Shown here one piece after another: positions 14,501 to 29,500 of a stretch of 64,000 nucleotides of DNA (position 1 is its first letter; each line of letters begins with the position of its first letter). This DNA is from Apostichopus japonicus (lineage: Eukaryota > Echinodermata > Holothuroidea > Aspidochirotida > Stichopodidae). The notes under the pieces were generated by a model. That model was given only the letters and a program-made list of their open reading frames with translations. It was not told where the DNA came from and searched no databases. Location: contig NC_092579.1 of the NCBI RefSeq assembly GCF_037975245.1, forward strand, positions 6,325,001 through 6,389,000, written 5' to 3'. The position numbers and the translations under genes were made by a program.

Positions 14501-17500
14501 AGTATTACAAGTTACTGTTAAAAGATCGAGGTATTAATCAATAGGCTTTGAAAATCTCACTCATACAAGAATATACTTACTGATAATGTCTGTATCTGAA
14601 GATTTCTCAGTTTAAGATCTCAGAAATGAGGTCAAGAAAAGATTTACCTAAATCTATCAGTAAATTACAATTTTAAAACTGTTATGATAGACTTTGAAGT
14701 CATCATCTCAATTACCTCTAATCCAGTGACTCTGTCATCTAAGAGGTTGTGCTTTCCACTCAATTCTCCAATATTTTTCAATATTTTCTGAATCTCTTGA
14801 GATGGATGGGCAGCGGAGGATGGTCTTGACGAGTGGCGGGATCCCGGAGGGGATGGGGTCTATCCAGAAAAGAAAAAAAACATGCATCATTGTTTCAAAC
14901 AAGTTTTCAAAGATAAAAAAGTAATCACAGTTCCAAGGGGACAGCAACAGAACAAGCACAATGTCAAATCAAGGGTATTCCTGTAAGGAAATTCATCCAA
15001 GATAAAACCTGGGCACAGCAAGCAACAACTGGATCCACTCTGATCCCCAGTCCCCTAACATCGAGACTGCAGCCGTGTGCTTAAAGGCATTGAAGACTCG
15101 CCCCAAACTGTGTGCGGCCACATCTGAAAAAGTTGACTTTCTGTTGCTTGCAAGTGACCTTTTGTTCATGTCGCTAAAAAATGCAGACAGTAATGAAACG
15201 TGATACCTTGTTATCTTTAGCTGGACCTGAGATGTCCATCGCTGTATGGTTTGTACACTGTGCTGTGGGTATTGACCGCAACTGTAGGTACTGACTGTAC
15301 ACTAGTGTCTAATTACCGACAGTAGCAAGCTGTGTATTTTCTGGGATCGATGGTGGTGTATAACACTTCTGTTACACCTCATTCGAAACTAGGTCAGATT
15401 ACCGGCATTAGACATTTCTTTTTGCACGAGTCTTCACACCCTTTAAGTTTGATCATTGTGTGATCATTGTTTCAGATCAAGTGATGCATCACGAGGTCAT
15501 TGGAAATGGAAATGATACCACATGTTATCGTAATCATAACTCGAGGAACGATCCACTGTGTATCTGAAGAGAAACTACACATGATCCTAGCCAAAGATGC
15601 TGAGAAGCAATCAAATGAAGGGTTACTTAAATTACAAAACATGCGACAAGCATTTGACTTTAACCTCTACCTCCAAAGCATTTGCTATCACTGTGGCATT
15701 TTGATTGTATTAATTAACACCTTTGTAGTTCTGTCAATACATTGGAGCATCAAATACCTCAAAAAATAAAATGAAAAGGAGACACTTTTAACCACTTTAA
15801 ATTGCTCACAATGATGACTCAGAGAAAGTAACTGAAAGTAGATTAAGGGTTTGTTTGAAGCTTTGACAGGACTGTCTTGTGCAGTACAACAAGCATTATA
15901 ACTTTCCTTATTATCTGAGTATCATGATGAAGTTTCAAATTTCTACATGCCATTTCTGATAGGTAAGATAATTTTATCCTTCCTTTTATTTCACAAAAAG
16001 TGAACTTGGAGCAAGCAGGTGCAATTTTCATAGATGCAAATTCTATCATTTTGACCTTGGATTAAAAATGAGGTCAAAAAGACTGGTTTTAGCATTACAA
16101 CAAGCATGAATGTATTCTTATTCTGATGGATCCACTTTTAAAGCAGAACACTGAATTCAAATTTAAGAAAAAAGCAGAGACGTTTCTTGTCAAGCACATT
16201 ATGTATAAAAAGGAAAATATCTTGAAATGGCATATATACAATAGGAATTTAATCAAAATTAACTAGTATCATGAATGATTAATTTTTTTCATTAAAAAAT
16301 TAATATTCTTTGAAAGGAATTCAATGTTGTTCAAAGGACAAGATGGATTTTGACAGATGGAGAGATGTGGAGTGGGAGACAGGTAAGAGCAGAGCGAAAT
16401 GAATCAGGAATTTTTCTCGAGCCTAGAACTGTATAAATGAAACATTTATATGTCACTTACTTCCAACCTTCTCTTATCATGGAATTGGCTGAGTGTTTTT
16501 GCATTATGAATAAGCACAACTTGACAAAAAAGGCAATAAACTTGACTGTGCATGCCAATTTTTTTTTCTCTGAAAAAAGTAGAGCACTGGGTGAAGAAGA
16601 ATTCACAGAGGGAAACTAACTGTCCTCATAAAAAACTGTGACTAACAATAATAGATGACAGGTTACAATGGTTCTCATTTTACGAAAATCAAATTAAACT
16701 TTATCGATCGTTAATATTTCTTAAATTTTAACTTTTCCTGGCAAGATGGACCTTGGGAAATGACATTTAATCTAACAAGAAGATTTAATGATAAGAAAGA
16801 CATGATAATACTGTCAGGAAATGATAGGGATATGCTGATATTAGGGTACGATAAGTACTAGATAATTTGATGAGGAATAGAGTGAATTCTTACCATCAAT
16901 CAATTATGTATACAAGAGCATCAATGACGCAGTATCTCAATACTGGAAGTTCTAATTTCGATTCCTAATTTCAAATCTTTGCTCTGTCTCTACAATTATC
17001 AATATCAATCATGGTACAACAAATATAGAACTTGCATTTACACTACTTTGCCACGAATAGTCTCTGCAGGTTACACTTCATCCTGCTAGTGTTGCCTTTA
17101 GCGCTCATTGCCTGTTTGTCGTTGCAAGGTTTAGTAATGTCATAGAATATTCTTGATTTTTATGTGGTATCCTTCATCTTGGGTCAGTCTCTGTTGGACT
17201 TTTTGGTCATATAGTTTGACGTCAATGACAACGGCCAAATTAGAAGGGGCGAACAACTCGACCATATTCTAGATGTCCGCCTTGAGAATGCTAGGCATAT
17301 CGACCTATGTTACTGTAGACTGTAGTGGTGACTACCATCAAAACTGTGTCCACTTCCAAGTAGTGTTCAAATGATTATGCCGAACAGAAAATACCGATTA
17401 CCGATTATTTTTTTCATAATCGTACCGATTCCGATTATTTGAAAAAGAGAAAATATCCCGTTTATATGAAATCGGCAATAAAGTTTGTGATAGAAACAAT

Positions 17501-20500
17501 TATTGTTGTGATTTTCCTGTTTCCTTTTGCTTTCGTTGTAATACAAGGCTCTTAGGTATCCTTTTGTTTGTATCAAATCACCTCTGGAGTTTCTCGGAAC
17601 GAAAATATGACATCCTACCTAGTCAGCACTGTGCTAAGCGAATGGCCTAACCACCTCGACGTGTACAGTATGTCACCTGTTAATGGCTTGAAATGGGCTA
17701 AGTTACTCAAAATATCCATCTCAAAAAGCATCTTTGACAAACCATCCATCTTCAATCTTTACCAAAGTGTAAATTTTAATTACATATTGCCTACATTGCC
17801 TACATTCCGACATTATTTTGTACTTATTTTCAGTATTATACCGTTTATGAACAAATAGAAATGTTACGAACTTGAAGTTAAACATACCTATTCGTTACCT
17901 ATTTAACTCCATTCAAGTTCAATTAGAAATGTATGCTCAGGCCAATCAAACTGAAAAGCAAATTGTACCATCGTAACTTGTTTAAAATTACTCTAGAATG
18001 TTACCAGATTGATGTAAAGAAATAATAACAACTATAGAAACTACTCCAATTAAAATACAACATATCCTCTTTAAGACATATCACATGTCTTCCAAACAAA
18101 TGCCGATTTCCAGCAAATTGAAAGTTGTAAACTAAGCTACGCATTTTTTTTTTTTTTTTGCAAACCGATGGTTAGGCTACATTTCCCATTGACTTAGTGT
18201 GGTTGTTAGGCTAACATGTGGTCGAAGGTTGCAATATTTCATGGATATTTTAGTTCGAGCTAACTGCGTCACAATTTCAGCGAACAAAGAGATGCTTAGG
18301 CAAGATTTTCCCGTTGACTACGTGTGGTGTTCGGGTACCATGCGCGACGATAGCAGCAAGGAAAGTATGTAAAAAGCTATGCAAAGTATTGTTTTTTTTT
18401 TTTTTGCAAAACGATGGTTGGGCTACAAATTAAATGCACTACTTACCATTCAGCAGTACAGCAATGTGTATATGTAATTAGCGTGCAATACACTACACGA
18501 CGCGTACCTAACAATAGTACAGAAAATTGGTCGCGAGGGTAGCCATTTTCGTATATCTAACATGTAGCTGCCATGAGTCATAGCCAATCTGCTACAAACA
18601 CGACTTGGAGGTGGGGCTTAATCATCAAAAACAGGGAAACGTGGGCAAAAGTTCCCTACAAACAAGTTTTGGAGCGTGTGCAAAAAAGGCCTACTACAAC
18701 TGTGTTTCAGCCCAATTTGGACATAAATCGGTAAAAAAGTCATAGAATGAGATACAATTCTGGAATAAAAAATAGTAACTTTTGTTGGCCTATATGATAT
18801 ATGCTTGCTCTGGAAATACCAGAGAAAAAGAACTTTGTATGAAGACGCTGAAACTTTTATAAGAGAAGAGAGAGTCTCACTAACTGTTACAATATCTCTA
18901 TACATGTAATGTATTGAGATAAAAAGAGATATGCTAATTAGATGAGAAGGGATAATTTGGTTATAAGTTGGAAAAATCTACCTGGGGGAGTAAAGGTATT
19001 GGGGGGGGGGGAAGTAAAGGTATTACAATTCATGCTTCAAGAGATACAGTATATCAAGTTTTGCCACTATCAAGCTTTTTTCAAGCAAATTGCATTAACA
19101 AAATACCCAAAAATTAATTAAAGAACAAATAAAGAAAATAAGAAATACCTCAATTTGCAAATCCAATTTTTGACACTTTACATTTTTGTACAGGAGGAGG
19201 CTTGCACAGAACCAAGAGGAATTAATTTCAATTTTCTAATAGTTAAAATACAGCTCTGAATTACAGGAGATTATTTGATTTACCCATAATTAGATGGATC
19301 CCTTCCTTTGGCAAAATCACAAACAGGACTAATTAACCTGGTGATGTGGACATGAATAATTTCTTATATGGCAACAAAACCGATTTTTCAAATATTCGAA
19401 ACAAAAAAGTATTAAAATTCCTCAAGAAGAGCTGCGTTGCTGTATTAACCCTATCAGCATTCCCAAAAGAATGCAGTAGTATAAAAAAGGCCTAAGCAAT
19501 TTGTCTGCAGTATATCTTTTCATCTACAATTGAATCGGAAAACGTTCCATTCTGGATTTTTCAAACGAGACTGAGATAAAAATTGGAACGGTGCTGTTTT
19601 TCTTCTTAACAGCGATTTCCTTTCACAGATGTTATGTTACAAGCTACTGTTGCGTACGAATTACAAAATAGACTCTTAATAGAAATTAAGTCTCCTCAAG
19701 TAAGTTTATTAAATTTCAAATCGACTAACGCAATAACAGCTTCTGATGTTCTGAATTAATCAAATGACGATTCTTAGCCGAATGGAAACAATCGTTTCCA
19801 AATGACCTTTAATTACACTAAAAACATGGCACCATATATGAGTTCAGGTAGATGCATGAAGGGAGTTGCTATGGAAACTCACTGATGCATGCAACTATTA
19901 TAAGAACTGGGTCAAGACAACCAAAACTTAAATTTCTTTTGTCTTGGCTTGTTGATGAATATAGAAATTTTCTGTGTAACTTGTTTTGGTTTAAATATTT
20001 GGAACCAAAGTACAATTCAAAAATCTGGGAAGCGGTTGCTAAGACAGCAATGCTGCTGACAATCAATAAAGTTGGAATTTTTCCTTTACTGTCAAGAGAA
20101 AGTACAGATAATTGTTAATTGATAACATTAATATGAGTGTGATGGAGGCAAAATAACCAGAAAACGAAAACATTCAGTGTTTCCGATGCCTAAAGATATT
20201 CATCGTGTGGTAAGCTATACATGTTAATAATTTATATGAACTTGTGCACACCAAAGTGAAGAGGATTATCTCTTGACTAATGCGACAACATATAAAGGAG
20301 GGTATCACGAATCAGTTATCTTGTTGATAGAGTCTATTTATTGACATAGTATAACCAAAAAGCCAGTCAACTTTGTGAGTTTCTTGCCATACAATTTGCT
20401 CAAAATTCTACATAAGTATGTGAACATTGTAAAGCAAGTGACTTACAATTGTATAAGAATTAAGTGAGAACCAGAAAAACTCAGAGATGTCCACGATTGC

Positions 20501-23500
20501 AAAGCTTACTGAGCCTCTGGCATCGTAACCAATAACTAGTTCCTTTTTCTCACAAAATTATGTAATTATGAAACTTTGAGGATATGTACAGGATTCACAC
20601 AATGGGATGGCTAATGCTGCTGCCCCAAACAGTACTTTTAATATCCTTATAATGAATTGGAGATAGGAAAGTGAGGTGGGCAGTCAATACTGGGACACAT
20701 TTATACATAGGTGATGTACAGTACCTACCTATATAGGTTACAGTTACCTACAGGTAGTATTGAGACTGACACACTGCATGTATCTAATCCTCCTTTCATG
20801 TAAGTCTGAATTTGATTTACATAAGTAATGTACCTACCTATATATGTTACAGTTACCTATAGGTAATATTAAGCCTAACACACTGTGTGTATCTAATCCT
20901 CCTTTCATGTTGGTCATACTTTGATTAACATAAGTAATGTACCTACCTATATATGTTACAGTTGTCTATAGGTAATATTAAGCCTAACAAACTGTGTGTA
21001 TCTAATCCACCTTTCATGTAGGTCTGAATTTGATTTACATAAGTAATGTACCTACCTATATATGTTACAGTAACCTATAGGTAATATTTAGCCTAACACA
21101 CTGTGTGTATCTAATCCTCCTTTCATGTAGGTCTAAATTTGATTTACATAAGTAATGTACCTACCTATATAGGTTACAGTTACCTATAGGTAATATTGAG
21201 CCTTATAACACACTGTGTGTATCTAATCCTCCTATCATGTTGGTCTGAATTTGATTTGTCCCCGGCACAATTTCATTACAGGTAGAAAGCAGTTTCTGAT
21301 TTTTAATACTTTTGAACTTCAGAAATACCACACGGAATTAAAAACCCATGTAATAAATCTAATATGTAGAATATTTCACAGATAAACAAAACTATAACTT
21401 ATACAACTAAAGCAATACCTGCTGATATGAAAAGACAATTTTTATAATATTTGTGATATTTTATATTTTGGAAGACATTCTTTGGTTTCACAACATGTGA
21501 CAATATTAGAATCATACTTTCACATCATGTAATGAGACACTCGAGAAATATCTGAGTGACGATCATGGCAAACGCTCCATAAACTATGAGCGTGAGCCTT
21601 ATTGTATATTTAAATGCACATGGTGACGCTATTTCTCCTGAATCTCATTACAATTCACACAAACAAAAAAAATCATAAAACACACAGAGAGATATTACAA
21701 TTCACCGAAAAGAAAAAAAGAAAAGAAAGGTATATCGTAAACCTCACAGGGAGACAAATTGATAAAGACATCCAGACCAATGCTGAGAATTACAGATTCA
21801 TAGAAACCAAAAAGAAATACAAGCTAAGGGAGTTACTACCAGCTGGCAGAAACGTTTGTAACGGCATAAATGAACTTTAAAATGAGAAAATGCAAAGCAG
21901 CCTGGAACTGATTATATCAAAGAACAGAGGGTCTTGCCTTTGAAGAAGGTTCCTGCTAGGATAGCAATGTCTGACCATCTTACTTTATATCTATATATTA
22001 ATACTCAAAATGAAACCAGAAAATATTGTGGATGACTTGAGTTAGTTTTAGGCTGAACTACAAGGTACTGAAACAAGCTCACAAACATACTGCGCACAGT
22101 TATTATGCAAATAATGTTTGAACACTTTGAAGCTGTAGAAGGACATAAGGAACTACGCATGGTATGGAACTGATCTTAGTAAATTCCACACATTAATTTA
22201 CAATTGAAACAACACTATCAATGCACAATTGACAAACCCCTCATTTTAAGATTGATGATTTCTAAGTGATTAACAAAATTTTGTTAGAATATTGGAGGAA
22301 GCAAGAATTTCAATTTCATATCTCTTATTTTTTCCCCATCTACATTAGTCAAGGAGGGAGGGAAGGATGAAGAAAGTAGGTTACTTTAGTTTGTAGCAGA
22401 GGAGCAAGAAGAAAATTTATATTCTTTCACAGAACAGAGAAGACAGCTTCAAAGTTTTATATTAGAATCTCAGCTCTGGTTTAAAAGAAGCACAGTAAGT
22501 CAATACTTAAGTCACCTTTAAATACAATCATCTTCACATGATTTGCAACAATTTTGTCACAAGTAGTAATTGCTTAAAATCTCGCCTCTAATTAATGAGA
22601 TTATACTACAGATCAAGCGAATAAGTTGACAAAGAAAAAAGTGAAAAACTGCTTCCCCAGTTATACACTTACCATAGTTTGTGCGTAGGCATGGGTTGTT
22701 GGCATGGTCTGAATCTTTGATGTCTGAGAAGATAGAACAAAGACAGTTGTAATTAGCATAACAGATATGCTAATTAAGGAATAGAAATGAAGTTACCTTA
22801 AACCTTCCCTCTCAAAGCAATAAATATTCAAATGAGATGATAATGGCATGACCTTTCTTAAGTCTATCCAAATTATCCTTGTATAATGGACATGGGTCTA
22901 TGTGATGTCTGTGAGTCGAAACATACCTAACCTACCTTTTGATGATGGAACGATGGTCTTTTTCTCTGGTTGCCTTTCCAAAAAACAGAACTTTCATTTT
23001 AATAGGTTGCCCTAGAAGTGAAGTTGTTTGTTCATTGTTATGTATATACATATCTGAAGAAACTAACAACATATGAGGTTTCCCTTGAGAAATTTGAAAA
23101 ATCTCTTTGCCTGTCTGAGCAAAACGTTGGTAAATACCAGAACAACTAATAAAACATTAACCCCAGCATGGTAGATGGTAGTGCATGTGTACTGTTAAGA
23201 CAGGTAAGTGACCAGCACAATATATTGAAAACCTCTGAAGAATGGTTTGTATAAAGTAAATCCATCAATGCCTTTGTAAAGGTTTTTGTCTTGCAAAGAC
23301 TGTTCACTAAGTATTGTATCACTAAAATTATTCACATTTATGAGTAAAATCCCCAAAACGGTTAATTTTTACTCAAGCCCCCGACTTACGTCTGTCATTG
23401 GTGCAGTTTGCATCCCGTTGTGCGAAACTACTGTCGATACTGTCGTTTCTTTGTAAATACCCTTGAGGGCGTCCTCCATCGCAGGCCAAGTCACGATGAG

Positions 23501-26500
23501 TTCGATTGGGGGTAGACTGCTGATTTTGTTGTTTAAGTCATTCTGTAAAAAAAGGCAGAGCAAAATGTTTACCATTCCTTTTTCGCAAAGTGACCGATTC
23601 ATTGGTCATTTACACACACTCTATAATAAAATACCCCTTTGTGTTAATTTTTCTATACAGAGCAATATAACCACAATTAAATCACCAAAACAACTTTTCA
23701 CAAGATCAAATGCCCCTACATCAACCCAACTGATGGTACCACTATTTCCACAGTAAATTTATCAATTTAAAGCAATTAATAAAGGTACCAATAATCACAA
23801 CCTGTTACACTTACGTCATTTTAGACAATACGCCAAACTAAGTCCTGATAAGCATAAACTTCCAAGACTTGCAAACAACTAATAGACCACAAAAATTTGA
23901 TTTGTGGACAGAGAATTTTCCAATAATTATGGATGAAATGTTTCAATCAAGCTATTTTACTTAGCAGCAGCTAATTGGTTTATTTAAATATAAATTATTA
24001 AAATTAATCTCTTAGTTTGGGGTGATATCTTTCAAGCTATGTGTGAACATATCGATGCAGCAGAAAATTAAAGCCTTAAAAGCAAAACATAGAATTATTC
24101 TCGCTAGGGTACTTTGATGTAAAGATTTTTATATTTTTTTTTTAATTTTTTGGTACCTGCACTTCATCAAGTTGTCTTTTCATTGGTTTACTTTACTTGT
24201 AGATCTTGTTTACAGTTTCTACAGAGTATATTTATTATTCAGAATGGTCACATGCATATATCACACCAGCTTGGCACTTCACTCACCATAAATTTCTGTA
24301 ATTCATTCATTTTATCTTGATTGGATGAGGCCGCTTCCACTTTCTTTAGTCGTTCCATTAAGGCTGAGTTGTTTTGATCGACCTGTGGAGAAAGCGTAAA
24401 CCAAAAATTGAAACCAGAGAAAACTGAATTGATAAACAACACAGAACAGGTTAAATCATTGATTAATGAAGTCCCTTGACTATTAAAAAGAAGGGGTAAA
24501 AAATGCACTATTTGTCACCTTTTGTTATTTCAAATGATAAACAGGGCATCTTTGTTGCTACAGTTTTAGTACTGACCAAACATACTGAAACAAGCTGTAG
24601 GGAATTAACTGATGACTTTTCGAACAGTTAAAGCCAGTAAAACTTACAAAAAACATCCTTGTATTCCTCAAACTAGCAAAACTTCCTCATGATTACTTGA
24701 GGGAAATTAGTTTTACAAGTTATGAATACAGCTCAGTTTCTTTGAAATTCTCGAATCTACTGTAGTGAGGAAAACTGTAACCTAGGTTTGCTTCTTTGCT
24801 CAATTGCGTATATCTCAACGAGGAGAAGTGTGTATCATCAAAATGTATATTAAGTTGACTCGCTTGAGCCTCTCAAGTCTCAACAAATATATATATTGTA
24901 CCTTAACATCCCTAACATGTACAGATCACATATCTTAAAGATAATCTAAACACAGACAGAGTCTGAACATTTGAAGCAAAAACATTGATCAACTCAGAAA
25001 ACCTTCCTTTCAGCTCAAGTATAGCAAAATTAGTTAAGCTTCACAGCCTTCACTCAAACTCTTAGGTGCTGCTTCAAATGCATGACATGAGTGCTAGTAC
25101 ATCAAATATGTCATTTGCAAAACATCCCATACTCTTGGTATCACATGAGTGCTAGTAACCCTAGTACATCAAAGATGTCAATTTTTAAACATCAGATACT
25201 CATGGTTTCATGAGGCAAATACTGACCGAACCTGCATTTGACAGTTAAACAGTATTCTCAGGTATTCACATGCAGAGAATTATAATTCTGTATCTTGATT
25301 AGATGGAAATATGATGAGTGCTTTCATATATATACTGTATGGTAAAGCAGATTCTGCTATTTAAGCAGAAACTCTTTTCTCATGTGTTCACATGCAGAGA
25401 ATTGTAATTCTATATCTTGATTAGATGGAAATATCATGAGTGCTTTATATATTGTAAATGGCTAAGTAGATTCTGCTTAACAGAATTTCTTTTTCAGCTG
25501 CTCACATGCAGAGAATTATAATGCTATATCTAGGGACTAATTAAGTATTCAAATTTTGTGTAGTCGTTTCAAAAGTTCTAAATTTTGTCTCCTATGAAAT
25601 ACTATAGAGCTACTGTGTAAAAAACCTGCTATGGATCTTTGCATAGCAATTTGCATAGCAATTTGACCATTTTGCATAACATTTTGCGCTGCGATACCGT
25701 ATTCCCTGTAGATCTGCATTTGATGGAAATTATATCGAGTGCTATGATGGCCAAATGCAGATTCAGGAATAAAATAGAAATGCTGCACTTTGGAAGTAGC
25801 CGACCGGAACAAGGGTAAATGACTTTAACTCCTAAGCCGCATTAGTATTCAAGTATTCCAAGACAAATCACTCTTTTATAAATTGTACTCTACATGAATA
25901 ATTTTTTCATTACAGAGAAAACATCTTCTTTTTGCAAGCTTCCCACACATTTATGCAGTTTTTCGACAAAAAAAAAAAAAAATGCTATTTAAAACACAAT
26001 TGTCACAAAATTTTGCCAAATTCATTGAATACGGAATCGAAATGTGATCCTCATTTATTATTTACATTTCTGGCAGAATTTCAAATTTTTGATTGTTACC
26101 ATGACAACAGGTTCACTGAACTTACCGAATTCATTTGCTCCTGTAAATTGGATATCTCACTGTTGAATTTCTCCATTTGCTGTTTCATACCATCGACATC
26201 CTTCTTCAAATCCTGAAATTCACCCATTAGATGTTCCACCATGCTCATGAGCTGTGAAATTAAAACAAAACAAGCCACCCATTGAAGTCAGCTCATCAAG
26301 AAGAGAAATTAGCAATTCCCTCGGAACATTTGTGCAATCAAGTCTGATTCGGAGAGGTGTGAATTCCAATTATTCAACACAAACTTTGGAATGTAGTCAT
26401 TTAAGATGAGGAAATTATAAATAACTGCTGTTATCTATACAGATATGTTAATGATGCTTCTTCACTGCTGGAAATACAACTATGGGAACAAGTCTTGCTA

Positions 26501-29500
26501 GAATTGTAATAACACGGTTTTAAGTGTATTAATAGATAGCTAATGTTCTTCGTCAGCGGTCAAAGGTAGGTGACTTGGAAGTCGAGGAAAGCAGCAAATG
26601 TTGTTAAAATCTATCTTCTTGAATAACATTCTATGAATAATATTTGGAACCAAGCTCATCCACAACTTGTAATATATTATATTTAATATACGTACAAGAA
26701 GAAGCACAGAGAACATGCTTATCTTCACAGGGCAAGTTTTTGAGGATTTCTTTCTGGTTATCCCTATGACAACCGTGCCTTACTTTTTGGTTTTCCAAAG
26801 AGCACATTTGGTGGCCCCCAAAACTGTAGCAAAATAACAATGACTACACTGTAGGAGAGATGTGTAGGTTTGGTGAATAGAACACCAGCTTTACGGGTGA
26901 TACCGACTTACAATTTTTACCTTATTTGGGAGTATTTTTGGTTACATATTGTAATCTGAATTTGATGTTAACTACTAGTTATCCGTCCGTATGAAAAGCA
27001 TCTGCCTCCACAGTTTACAAATTTACGTTTTATATGACAATGTTTCAAATACTGTTGGTGGTACAGTAGCAAATAGCTCATTTTGGATTGTATGATGTCA
27101 TCTCTGATGAGAAAAACGTGGAAAAGTTTTTTGGATAAAGAAAATTCCACAATAATCTAGCTGTTTAGGGCTCAAACACACAACAAGCTACTGAAGATTT
27201 TATCCATAAAAAATGCCACTACCTGTATATTTATCAATCCAGTGAATTGTATGATGAAAACAATTACACTCACATAAAACTTTTTCTCACAGTTGAGAGT
27301 GTTTCGATTAAATATAGAAACTGTATTCTAACTGAATATTATTACAATTTGTGATATGGCTGTTAATATGGGCGACATTAAAGAAGACACTTGACTAGAG
27401 GCCAAAGCCAGGAGTATATTAATGAAATGATTTCTTTGCTACTAGCTTAGCACCATGACCTGTGACACAGTAGACCACAACCGAAATTGCACATGTTGAA
27501 ATGAATAAAGGATAAATAGTACACTGGGTCGATTCGTTGACTTGCACAGGCATCATCAATTGAAACAGCACTTGCAGTTTGCAATCTCTTGTAATCGACA
27601 CCTTCTGTTCCAACAGTATTCAATTGCAGGAAAGAAATCTATATATTTAGGCCAGTAATGAAAGGTTTCTGAAAGGATATAGTTTAGCGGATAGCCTTTC
27701 TCTATTCAACTTTGAAACAAACAAGTAAGGTATTATATACAGTAGTGTAAACAAGTATATTGACCAGGATTTGACCAGGCATCCATAATCAGGTTTTATA
27801 TGTTGGTCTTTATGGTCAAGTTACGGCTGACCAAAGTTTCCTTTCTTTAGGTGCTGTAATGTGATGATAAATTGAGGTATAGAGGAGGATACTGAACCGA
27901 GGATAGAGGATGTAGTAGAGGTTAAATGCAAGCAACTTGCATTATCATATAAGATGTAATGGGTTTTAAAACAATATGTAGTGTTCTCTATAAATTGCTT
28001 ATAGTTTTCAAAAGTATTTCGGAAAATTTCTGACTCCAAATTATTCCCAGACACTGGATTACATGTCTAATAGAGGAGCAATGCAAGTGTGATACTAAAA
28101 ATCGGTTTCAGTTGTTTTCCGCATACGTTACTCTCCGCTGATTACTTTCCGCTGAAAAAATTCTTCTGCGGAAAACACCTTTTTTTCACCTTCCTGTATA
28201 CTATATTTTTCGCATATTTTAGGATACCAAATTCAGGCAGGATGATTAAAATAACATGAGAAAGTATCAAAGAACGTCGATAAAGGATGGTTAGACTGAG
28301 TTCATGTCAGAAAAGTTAAGCTGCTTATAATACAGAGGAGGCTTGGGGGTGTGTAATTAGGGATTATTAAAGAAGTATGTGGTGGTTGGCCGATAAAAGG
28401 GCAAAGGAACACCCGCGTTATGAAGGATTGACTATCTAATAAAGTATTAAAACTGCGGTCCGCGTAATGATAGTTTAAAAAAAAAGTTGTAAAAGGCGGT
28501 ATCTTTGATTTTCGCTGGAAATGGCTGTATAAGTAAAGGCTGTTTCAATAGTCGAACACGCATTTTGCACCACCTTTCTTACGAGTTACATCTAAAATCA
28601 TGGCCGATTTATCCTGTTACAGTTAAATCCTATCTTCTCCACCTTCCTAAATCATTCCATGTGCCTAATCAATTCAGTAAGTTATTCTGTCCCTCCAAAA
28701 AAAAAACGTTACTTTCCGCTGAAAAAAACGTTGTTTTCCGCTGACAAATTTGTTTGCGGAAAACACCGTTTTGTTTCAGCGGAAAGTAACGTGTGCGGAA
28801 AACAAAGGTACCCCTAAAAATCTTGTTGCAGTTTGAAAAACAGTGACCACTATTTAACTTACTAGCATATTTTGGAGCAATACTGATGAAGGCCACCACA
28901 ATTGATTATGGTGAACTTTGCTGAAAATTGCAAAGCACTCTCTTCAGGGATCTGAACAAGACAAGGCAATGAAGTGCTAATTTAGATAATTCAGGGCCAT
29001 TAAACCAGGAGGGGTGAGGGCCTAACCATCCAATAATGTTCACAGAAATGATATAAAACCAGGCATGGTGTCGCCATTGGTAGCAATTTAACACAGCCAA
29101 ATATGAAACATAGCAACATGTATATCTAGGTCCTATGTAGATGAATGTGAGTATGCTAGCCTAAAAGGCTTAAACGAAGAAGAATGCTATATAAGACCTA
29201 GTGCTATTTCTCATACTGGCTTAATTTTGATTCAGTTACAACTTTTATACGGTGTTAGGCTCACCTTTGAAATACCTTCTTCGTTGGTTTGAGCCTTCTT
29301 TTGTACTTGCATCAGTTGCCACATCTCAGAAACCGGTGCCTGACTGTCTGTACTATCATGAGACCTAACCCGGTGCATTAAGTTTTCATTGGATGGCAGT
29401 TGGTTGAGTGAATCCAACTTCGTTTCCAACTGGGAAACTTTCTTTTCAAGTTCCAAAACTTCGCTCGAACTAGTTGTCGAATGAACTCTTGAAAGCCTGT

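Larger units (their letters stand above)
14860..22672. other. Large intron 5 of the QRICH2-like gene
   Basis: 7.8 kb without convincing coding sequence. Contains a TTAA-flanked MITE (15085-15442), a diverged tandem pair with T tracts (about 18139-18430) and a tandem array of about 109 bp (20708-21258). No conserved exon was recognised, though a short one could be missed. Confidence 0.6.
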
